Below are positions 1-5,586 of a stretch of 7,521 bases of DNA, one piece after another. Below the pieces are notes generated by a model. The model made no database searches. It was not told the DNA's origin and saw only the letters and a list, made by a program, of their open reading frames with translations. Source of the DNA: Flavobacteriales bacterium UBA5692 (GTDB lineage: Bacteria > Bacteroidota > Bacteroidia > Flavobacteriales_D > Sanyastnellaceae); the NCBI GenBank assembly GCA_002420235.1, contig DIHQ01000026.1, positions 1-7,521 of the forward strand. The letters run 5' to 3'. Positions within the stretch are counted from its first letter, which is position 1. Every line of letters begins with the position of its first letter. The position numbers were made by a program, and so were the translations under genes.

Positions 1-785
1 TGTAGAAATGAAACAAGGGATTCCGTTGCTAAATTGCCAACTAACTCATCTTGAGCCATGGGGCACCCGCCGATACCACCTAAGGCCCCATCAAATCTGC
101 GGCATCCGCCTTCCCAGGTCGCTTTAACTTTAGCTTGGGCATCCCAGGGCGCAGCGTGCAAATGGGCACCGATAGTCGTGTTCATTTCACTGGCGGTTAG
201 CATTGAGAATACGGAGCGAAGGAGCGCAGGGTCCGCATGACCTATTGTGTCGCTGATGGCTATTGCTTCTGGATCAAGTTCCTGACCGACTTTACCTGTC
301 CAATCCATCAATAAATCGGTGCTCCAGTCGTCGCCATATGGGTTTCCAAACCCCATACTCAAGTAAACGACTAATTTGCGACCTCCATGTTCAATGATGT
401 CACGGATATTGCGCAATTGCTCCCAGGCCCGATCTAAACGAGCGCCTGTATTGCGCATCTGAAAGGTTTCGGATATGCTCATTGGATATCCGATGTGGGT
501 TACACCAGGTGCGGTCACAGCGTCCTTTGCACCCCGTTCGTTGGCTGCAATTACAAGGATATTGGTCTCGTTAAATACTCCTTCATCTTCTAAAGATTGC
601 AAGACCTTCCGGGTGTCTTTCATCTGCGGCACCGCTTTATGAGAGACAAAACTTCCGAGGTCGAGGGTGTGAAACCCTACCTCCAATAGGACTTTGTAAT
701 AGGCAACTTTGTCATCGGTGCAGATGGGAATGGACCAACCTTGGATGGCATCGCGAGGGCATTCGACAAGTTGGACGGCGGACAT
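1..785 (-). CDS. Hydroxymethylglutaryl-CoA lyase (HMGL-like family), 3' end beyond the window
   Basis: Predicted to cleave 3-hydroxy-3-methylglutaryl-CoA to acetoacetate and acetyl-CoA, the last step of leucine catabolism, in the cytoplasm. My translation gives 261 residues with no stop before the left edge; bacterial family members run to roughly 280-300, so about 20-40 residues are missing. Visible TIM-barrel motifs, in order: ECPRDAIQG (residues 8-16, catalytic-type R11 and D12), LGSFVSHKAVPQM (43-55), YLSMGFGNPYGD (141-152), ISDTIGH (177-183), the metal-binding pair H208 and H210 in GAHLHAAP, and the cysteine-loop signature GGIGGCPMA (236-244, C241) followed by GNLATE with N251. The ATG at 785 is supported by an in-frame TAA four codons upstream. 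Two motifs differ from the textbook forms: the usual EVGPRDGLQ is one residue shorter, and the usual HxHDT is HLHAA. From memory, flavobacterial homologues share this style. It is divergently oriented from the small gene at 873. The family is clear; exact substrate is inferred. Confidence 0.88.
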   Translation of the reverse strand, partial: MSAVQLVECPRDAIQGWSIPICTDDKVAYYKVLLEVGFHTLDLGSFVSHKAVPQMKDTRKVLQSLEDEGVFNETNILVIAANERGAKDAVTAPGVTHIGYPMSISETFQMRNTGARLDRAWEQLRNIRDIIEHGGRKLVVYLSMGFGNPYGDDWSTDLLMDWTGKVGQELDPEAIAISDTIGHADPALLRSVFSMLTASEMNTTIGAHLHAAPWDAQAKVKATWEGGCRRFDGALGGIGGCPMAQDELVGNLATESLVSFL

Positions 786-789
786 GAAC

Positions 790-797
790 CAAAGTTA
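790..797 (-). promoter_or_regulatory. Bacteroidota-type -7 box (TAnnTTTG) for the HMG-CoA lyase gene
   Basis: On the minus strand the sequence TAACTTTG matches the Bacteroidota sigma-70 -7 consensus TAnnTTTG at all six fixed positions. Only four bases (GTTC) separate it from the ATG at 785, so transcription would begin at or next to the start codon and the mRNA would be leaderless. The -33 side is weak: the nearest useful TTG leaves a 15-base spacer, shorter than the usual 17-23. The call rests on the -7 box and its position. Confidence 0.5.
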
Positions 798-872
798 ACT
801 CAATTAAAACCGCAACCTTTTTTCGTCCAATAACGTAAGAAGGCCTACGAATTTTCACTTAGTATATATAAA

Positions 873-1127
873 ATGGACTTGACTGCTTTTAACCGATTAC
901 CACTCGATGAGAAAACCAATTACATGTGGGATCATGGGATTTGTTTGGCACAGCGTATCGTTGAGAATCGATACATTTTGTGCATCTTCGAGTTAAATGG
1001 ATTTTATGTCGAAGCCATCTATAGCCGACGCAATAACCGTGTCAATGCCATTCTTCCCATTGCTGATTTGCCGGAATGGGAGGGGTATGTAGATCAAGTC
1101 TTAACTAACTTACTGCATCTCAATTAA
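873..1127 (+). CDS. Small conserved-looking hypothetical protein (84 aa)
   Basis: I do not recognise a named function. The 84-residue product is soluble, with no signal peptide or membrane segment. It starts with a short helical stretch (MDLTAFNRLPLDEKTNYMW), followed by alternating hydrophobic segments likely to be beta strands (ILCIFELNGFYVEAIYSR, residues 35-52), and an acidic helical C-terminus. Its 'F-L-D-E-K...W..G......R......LY.L..FYVE..Y....N' layout resembles, from memory, a family of 80-90 residue uncharacterised proteins common in Bacteroidota. The ATG at 873 is the only candidate after the in-frame TAA at 831 and sits in the A-rich context (TATAAAATG) typical of genes in this phylum that lack a Shine-Dalgarno sequence. 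I see no TAnnTTTG box upstream. Its TAA is immediately followed by the reverse-strand stop of comEC, with no bases between. Confidence 0.8.
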   Translation: MDLTAFNRLPLDEKTNYMWDHGICLAQRIVENRYILCIFELNGFYVEAIYSRRNNRVNAILPIADLPEWEGYVDQVLTNLLHLN

Positions 1128-2915
1128 TCAATCTAACCAGGTTGGTCGGTTCCATTGCTTTAATTGGATATCGTCTTCTCCAAATTTGAATCGAAAGTTT
1201 GAGCCGTTCATTCGCTTCCATGCGAAAGGACGGCTTTTTAGCACTCCAACACCTGCATTTTCGGAAGGTGCGATAGCCCATGTTTCGGAAGATAATCTTA
1301 TCACGTCGTCGGATGTGAGCCTTGCAATGTATCCTTCTTTTGTGCCGTATTTCGCATAGTCGGATACGAGGTGGACGCTGTCTTGAAGATGTGTGACCAT
1401 CGATACAGAGGAGGTCTCCCTAGCTTCCAAGATTAATCCGTAACGGTAACTCACTGATACACGTGTATTGAATTGCCATAAAATCCACGGAACTAATGCA
1501 AGACCAAGTGAACAATATGCTTTCAGGAATTGATGAAGGCTGCACCGTTGAGCAACGACCAGGGTCCCACCCAACAGGTACCCTAAACTCAAGGCCGCAA
1601 GTAAATGATTGTCCACAACTCGCAAATCCCATGTCCACAAACTTGAATGCCAATTTTCAAACCAATCTAAAATTTGATGCAACACACTGTTCAAGGCTGC
1701 GCTGAAGAAATGCACGACATGTTCCCAATCCAAGATAAATTGAGCAATCATTATTCCTGTTGTAGCTGCACCAATTAGAATCATAATCGGCGATGCAAGC
1801 ACATTGAAGAAGAGAAATAATTTAGGAAATAGTCCGAATGTGGTCCAAGAAATGAAGCCTGTTCCGAGTTGAGCGGTGATGGGAACAACAAAACACAAAA
1901 ATATGGGATGTTGAGCACGTTCAATTCTGAGCAATTCGATTCCCATCAAGATGGCATATACTGCTGTAAAACTGAGCTGCATACCGATGTCCTCAGCCCA
2001 CAAGGGATTGTAGAGAATCATGCTCCAAGCAGCAATGCCCATCAACTGCATGGTGGATAATCTCAATCGTAGCAATTGTGATAGACCGTATCCCGAAATC
2101 ATCAGCCCGGCGCGAATGGCTGAGGTTGGAAATCCGCAAAACGCAATGAACCACCAAGTGGCGGACAACCCTATGAAACCCACAATCCGGAACCCGCGTC
2201 TTCGACTCCTCAAAAGCACTAGGAATGGGAATGAGAACAGCCCGATGTGATAGCCACTGACTGCCATTAAATGAGCAAGACCTGCGTGAGTGAGCCTGAT
2301 TTTTAAAGCGGCATCCAAATGATATTTATTGCCGCCTATTAAGGCTTGAAGCAATCCAGGAACAGGACTTGTAAAATGCTCACTTAAAAAGTCCCACATG
2401 GTATTCATTCCAATTTGATATTCCGGTGTAGTTTCTAGATTTTGATCAGAACGAATGGTGCTGCGAATCGTACCATGTATACCCTTATTGTGTTTAAATC
2501 GTCTGTAGGAATTTGATTTAAAGGGCCATATCGTACCGAGAAATGGTGAGTGGAGGGGCAGGGCTGTAAGGGCTTCTACAGTATACGTGTGGCCTGAATC
2601 GTTCACGCATTGCAAAAGAGGGCTCCGGTCTTTGGTTTCAGCATCAGTATTGCATGTCCAGATGGACGTTTTGGGGGAAAGAACTAAAGGGTTTAATGTG
2701 CTTTGAATTGTCCTTCCAGTCCAACCCAGTGCAAAAGTGACAATGAGTAAGTAGGAAACCACGCTTGACTTTGGTTTGCTGCACATGAAGGGGAGCATAA
2801 GTACCAAAGGAATTGCAGCGGTCCACTGCAAACATCCTAGCCAAAGGAATCCAGCAAATTTTGCAATCGGCGACCGAAAGGCCTGAACATCCATTGCTCG
2901 AAATTCAACTTCCAT
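1128..2915 (-). CDS. comEC: ComEC/Rec2 family competence protein, DNA uptake channel, no MBL domain
   Basis: Polytopic inner-membrane protein expected to pass single-stranded DNA into the cytoplasm during natural transformation. The 595 residues start with two hydrophobic segments (about 16-44 and 51-66), then a soluble region (about 80-170) that would be the DUF4131/OB-fold part, ending in a NSYRRFKHNKGIHG stretch (135-148) resembling the family's FDYRRYL..GIHG end. The competence domain follows, with the hallmark HLMAVSGYHIG (215-225), GFPTSAIRAG (261-270), WAEDIGMQLSF (306-316) and FGLFPKLFLFFNVLASPI (360-377), set among roughly ten membrane helices up to about residue 482. The last 110 residues look beta-rich and carry no HxHxDH metallo-beta-lactamase motif. 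That absence is usual in Bacteroidota, where the hydrolase is separate or missing. An in-frame TGA eight codons upstream fixes the start at 2915 or at Met8; I chose the first ATG. Last gene of the operon, 51 bp after the glycosyltransferase. The OB region looks shorter than usual. Confidence 0.92.
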   Translation of the reverse strand: MEVEFRAMDVQAFRSPIAKFAGFLWLGCLQWTAAIPLVLMLPFMCSKPKSSVVSYLLIVTFALGWTGRTIQSTLNPLVLSPKTSIWTCNTDAETKDRSPLLQCVNDSGHTYTVEALTALPLHSPFLGTIWPFKSNSYRRFKHNKGIHGTIRSTIRSDQNLETTPEYQIGMNTMWDFLSEHFTSPVPGLLQALIGGNKYHLDAALKIRLTHAGLAHLMAVSGYHIGLFSFPFLVLLRSRRRGFRIVGFIGLSATWWFIAFCGFPTSAIRAGLMISGYGLSQLLRLRLSTMQLMGIAAWSMILYNPLWAEDIGMQLSFTAVYAILMGIELLRIERAQHPIFLCFVVPITAQLGTGFISWTTFGLFPKLFLFFNVLASPIMILIGAATTGIMIAQFILDWEHVVHFFSAALNSVLHQILDWFENWHSSLWTWDLRVVDNHLLAALSLGYLLGGTLVVAQRCSLHQFLKAYCSLGLALVPWILWQFNTRVSVSYRYGLILEARETSSVSMVTHLQDSVHLVSDYAKYGTKEGYIARLTSDDVIRLSSETWAIAPSENAGVGVLKSRPFAWKRMNGSNFRFKFGEDDIQLKQWNRPTWLD

Positions 2916-2940
2916 CGTACTTGTACGGCAGGAAATTCAA
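2900..2940. repeat. Direct GAAATTCAA repeats and a short inverted repeat around the comEC start
   Basis: GAAATTCAA occurs at 2900-2908, inside the comEC coding start, and again at 2932-2940, 32 bases away (about three helical turns). Between them, directly against the ATG, is an inverted repeat of CGTAC (2916-2920) and GTACG (2923-2927) with two bases between. These could be a protein-binding site or an RNA element affecting comEC translation, but they are short enough to arise by chance. Confidence 0.25.
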
Positions 2941-2966
2941 GTGCGTCGGCAGCAGATTTTTCCACG

Positions 2967-4034
2967 TTATTTCTTAAAACGGGCGGGATTTAACTGGCCG
3001 AAGGTGTGTTTTTTTCGAATGAAGTAGTCTACAATGATGCTGCCTTTATAAAGGCCAGTTTGATTGAACGAGTGTTTTTCACTTGCAAAGCAAGCTTGGC
3101 ATTCCTCATCCCGGCGTTTTTTCATGGCACTGAAATTGGATTTGAAATCCTTGTGGGCCTTCCAAACGGCAGAAAATAATCCTGTTGATCCTTCAGCGAG
3201 AAACTTAATTGCTGCAATACCGTCAAGCACCATTCTGCGAATCAACATGGGGTACAAGGCTCGCTGGTGATGATTCTTGACTAACATATAGAGATTGTTC
3301 CGGAAGTTCAAGTAGGATTTCAGCGGACTTATTTTTTGTAGAGTGCCTCCGCCTAGATGGTAAACAATGGATTCTCCGCATACACCGATTCGGTAACCCC
3401 TATTTTTCAACCGCCAGCACAGGTCGATTTCCTCCATATGCGCAAAAAAGTCCTCATCGAGACCACCCACTTCATGCCACGTACTGACTTGGATAAAAAG
3501 GGCTGCTCCGGAGGCCCAAAATACCTCTCTATTAGTATTGTACTGGCCTTCGTCAGTTTCAAACACTTCAAATATCCGTCCGGCGCAAAAGGTAAATCCA
3601 TCACGATCGATAAACCCCCCTGCAGCACCAGCATATTCAAACAATTCGGGATCGGTATCATTTCTGATAAGCGGTTGACATGCTACGAAATCCTCTTTTC
3701 GCATAGCATGGAGAACAGGCGGGATCCAATTAGGTGAGACGCGTACATCACTGTTTAACAAAACAAATACTTCAGCATCTATTTCTTTTAATCCAGCATT
3801 GTAACCACCTGCGAATCCTTTGTTCTCTTTTAATCGGATTACGCGCACATGTGGATGCTGTTTTTTCAACCATTCATTGGATTTATCAGTGCTGCCATTG
3901 TCAATCACAACAATTTCAGCATGCTCACTCGAATATTCGATTACAGACGGCAGATACTTGGCCAAGTGGCTGCAGCCATTCCAATTCAAAATGACTACCG
4001 CAACCTTTGGCATTGCGTGATTGGATTTTGTCAT
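2967..4034 (-). CDS. Family 2 glycosyltransferase (GT-A fold, rhamnosyltransferase-like)
   Basis: Predicted cytoplasmic or membrane-associated enzyme that transfers a sugar from a nucleotide-sugar donor, probably in surface polysaccharide or glycan synthesis; donor and acceptor cannot be read from the sequence. The 355 residues follow the WbbL/rhamnosyltransferase-like GT2 plan: VAVVILNWNG (11-20), VVIDNGSTD (42-50), NKGFAGGYNAG (71-81), the nucleotide/metal motif NSDVRV (94-99, in place of DxD), ASGAALF (174-180), the acceptor/catalytic region GGLDEDFFAHMEEIDLCWRL (190-209), HLGGGT (226-231) and NFRNNLYML (243-251). All key motifs are present and the length is normal, so it should be active. 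There is no signal peptide or clear membrane helix. The first ATG overlaps the stop of the preceding GWxTD gene as ATGA, which supports this start over Met8 and implies translational coupling. comEC follows 51 bp downstream. Confidence 0.93.
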   Translation of the reverse strand: MTKSNHAMPKVAVVILNWNGCSHLAKYLPSVIEYSSEHAEIVVIDNGSTDKSNEWLKKQHPHVRVIRLKENKGFAGGYNAGLKEIDAEVFVLLNSDVRVSPNWIPPVLHAMRKEDFVACQPLIRNDTDPELFEYAGAAGGFIDRDGFTFCAGRIFEVFETDEGQYNTNREVFWASGAALFIQVSTWHEVGGLDEDFFAHMEEIDLCWRLKNRGYRIGVCGESIVYHLGGGTLQKISPLKSYLNFRNNLYMLVKNHHQRALYPMLIRRMVLDGIAAIKFLAEGSTGLFSAVWKAHKDFKSNFSAMKKRRDEECQACFASEKHSFNQTGLYKGSIIVDYFIRKKHTFGQLNPARFKK

Positions 4035-5518
4035 CGAGGATTGAAAAATAGATCCTCCGGCTCCTCACCAGAGAACGTATCACGACGGGGGTTTAATCGA
4101 TTCAACTGGCTGGTCGTTACCTGCAGAAGGTTTTCTCTGCTTCGAAGGATTTGCAACCAGTCGGTATTTGACACCTCGCCGAGCATATCCGAATGCAAGA
4201 GTGTGAAGCATTCAGCAACCATGTGAGGAGAGAAGAATAAGAATCGTTTGTTGGTAAACGGTCCCGCTCGGTGGTAATGCCAAATTTCATAAGGATAATA
4301 ATCCGTTTCGTTGTGACGTTTGACGATGGTATTCGGCGGTCCATATCGCAGATAGACGTAACCCATGTCTGTTTCTGCACCGTGCCCGTTTCTGCAGGCA
4401 CCATAAGCCGAATCTGCGTATGCAACGGCTGTTGTGTAAGCTTGCCAACCCAATTCAGGATTGACGGGTGCATTTTGATCCCAAAAATAAGCGAGGAATG
4501 CCTGCATTTGAGGAACTGTGGCCTCATCGAGAAAGCCGTCGATGGTCTTACGTTCAGACGCATCCGCCTTTGGATGGTGATCTCTCAGGTGCTGGTGAAG
4601 GGTAAGTGAATCTGTGAATTCTGAAACATAGGCAGGAAGTCCCCGGTCAAATTCAGCCAAGTCCAAGTAACTGTTTGGAGCTATGAATTGAAGGGGAAGT
4701 ACATTTTCTGCGATGAGCTCATTTTTGCGTGTCAACGCCTGCACAATCAGGTTTGCGCGTTGAGTTTTCTCTAGGCCCACAAGGGGGATGGAAGTGAAAA
4801 TTGGCAGTATTGGCGTGGCTTCTTTCCGAAAGAATCGTCGTGAGGAAGGCAAGACTGTGCCGCTTTCCGATTCTAACCAACATTGAACTAGAAACGTAGA
4901 ATCAACAACTTCATCGACCCGATAAAGCTCGGTGTAGAATTGGATTTTATCGGCTTCAACTGATAATTCTGCTTGGACAATCGGCAACATTTCAAAACCT
5001 GATCGGGTGAGGTTGGTTCGTTCTCCAACCGTTGCCGGAGCAAAAGCTTCAACAATAAAGGGATCAGAAAATCTGGGAGCATCTATTGCGAAATACTCGA
5101 CAGGTATGATTTTCGTTTCTTCAAATGTGCCGCGGCTACTGCGGTCCCGCAAAGTGACGGCGACATTGTACGTGCCAGGTGGAACCGCGATGCGCTCGAG
5201 GTGAAATTGGCGGCTTTCCAAAGCAGTGAGGGAGTCTGCCGCCAAAGGCCCATCAATATTTGACTTCCCGTAGTTCACGATGCCTTGCGGCGATTCTACA
5301 ACGGCTTCGATTTGTACTCGGGTGCGCCAGCCATCTTCGTTTTGGCTAGCTTGAAAAATTCGGCTCTCAAAATCGATGTGTACCTCCAGATAACCTGTTT
5401 CTAGACTCTGGAAGCGCAGGACACCGCAATCAATCAATCCTTGAGAATCTAAATCAGTCGATGCTAATACACATCCCAAGAGTAAAAATAAGACGGCAGT
5501 AAATTTCCCCGGGTCCAT
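4031..5518 (-). CDS. GWxTD-domain protein, exported, function unknown
   Basis: A 495-residue exported protein with a C-terminal GWxTD domain, a Bacteroidota-centred family (also in some other phyla) whose biochemical role is not established. Residues 1-20 form a signal sequence with hydrophobic core AVLFLLLGCVLA. LLGC (13-16) could be a relaxed lipobox making it a lipoprotein; cleavage by signal peptidase I after residue 19 or 20 is equally possible. Residues 30-280 look beta-rich, probably two beta-sandwich units (for example PPGTYNVAVTLRDR, 113-126). Residues 320-455 match the GWxTD domain: a helical lead-in with FWDQNAPVNP (345-354), then GAETDMGYVYLRYGPPN (380-396) and YYPYEIWHYH (407-416). 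The motif that names the family reads GAETD here, with alanine for tryptophan. The start at 5518 is the only ATG near an in-frame upstream TAA and gives the signal peptide intact. First gene of the operon; its stop overlaps the glycosyltransferase start by four bases (ATGA). Confidence 0.88.
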   Translation of the reverse strand: MDPGKFTAVLFLLLGCVLASTDLDSQGLIDCGVLRFQSLETGYLEVHIDFESRIFQASQNEDGWRTRVQIEAVVESPQGIVNYGKSNIDGPLAADSLTALESRQFHLERIAVPPGTYNVAVTLRDRSSRGTFEETKIIPVEYFAIDAPRFSDPFIVEAFAPATVGERTNLTRSGFEMLPIVQAELSVEADKIQFYTELYRVDEVVDSTFLVQCWLESESGTVLPSSRRFFRKEATPILPIFTSIPLVGLEKTQRANLIVQALTRKNELIAENVLPLQFIAPNSYLDLAEFDRGLPAYVSEFTDSLTLHQHLRDHHPKADASERKTIDGFLDEATVPQMQAFLAYFWDQNAPVNPELGWQAYTTAVAYADSAYGACRNGHGAETDMGYVYLRYGPPNTIVKRHNETDYYPYEIWHYHRAGPFTNKRFLFFSPHMVAECFTLLHSDMLGEVSNTDWLQILRSRENLLQVTTSQLNRLNPRRDTFSGEEPEDLFFNPR

Positions 5519-5522
5519 GTTG

Positions 5523-5554
5523 CAAAGGTATTGCCTTTACTTCATCACCGCCAA
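5523..5554 (-). promoter_or_regulatory. Predicted promoter of the GWxTD-GT2-comEC operon
   Basis: On the minus strand, TTG (5554-5552), a 21-base spacer, then TACCTTTG (5530-5523) matches the Flavobacteriia promoter form TTG-N17-23-TAnnTTTG at every fixed position. The -7 box ends only four bases before the ATG at 5518, so the mRNA should have essentially no leader. A short hairpin-type repeat (AAAGG at 5524-5528 and CCTTT at 5534-5538) overlaps the -7 box. No other TAnnTTTG box is seen at the two downstream gene junctions, in keeping with a single operon. Confidence 0.6.
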
Positions 5555-5567
5555 TGTTGTACATTGG
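5551..5567. promoter_or_regulatory. Perfect 7-3-7 inverted repeat, candidate operator in the divergent region
   Basis: CCAATGT (5551-5557), TGT, ACATTGG (5561-5567) is a perfect inverted repeat with a 3-bp centre. It lies in the 68-bp gap between two divergent genes. It covers the -33 TTG of the leftward promoter and the candidate -7 box of the rightward one, so a dimeric regulator bound here could affect both. No regulator gene is in the window, so its identity is unknown. It could also fold as a small hairpin in the rightward transcript if that started upstream. Confidence 0.45.
5560..5567 (+). promoter_or_regulatory. Weak candidate -7 box for the PKD-repeat protein gene
   Basis: TACATTGG matches TAnnTTTG at five of six fixed positions. 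It ends 19 bases before the ATG at 5587, leaving a short leader with the A-rich AATAAAATG start context. No good -33 TTG is at normal distance: the closest TTG (5531-5533) is 26 bases away, while a TTTA at 5536 is 20 bases away. Confidence 0.25.
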
Positions 5568-5586
5568 GTTTCCACGATAGAATAAA

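Noticed and set aside
58..240. 60-codon plus-strand open frame at the left end
   Set aside because: It is antisense to the HMG-CoA lyase cysteine-loop and metal-site region, which is unambiguous.
3357..4226. Several plus-strand open frames of 86-126 codons opposite the glycosyltransferase and the end of the GWxTD gene
   Set aside because: They lie antisense to well-supported genes, have no recognisable motifs, and their composition is that of reverse-complemented coding DNA.
4117..4563. 148-codon minus-strand open frame inside the GWxTD gene
   Set aside because: Same-strand shadow in another frame of a domain with clear family motifs; no start context or homology signs.
5470..5518. Firm lipoprotein call for the GWxTD protein
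   Set aside because: LLGC fits a lipobox only loosely (Leu at -2) and no Bacteroidota surface-export signal of acidic or lysine-rich residues follows the cysteine, so both lipoprotein and simple secretion remain open.
5561..5580. Transcription terminator in the 68-bp divergent gap
   Set aside because: The inverted repeat has only seven base pairs, is not followed by a T-run on either strand, and no gene ends there.
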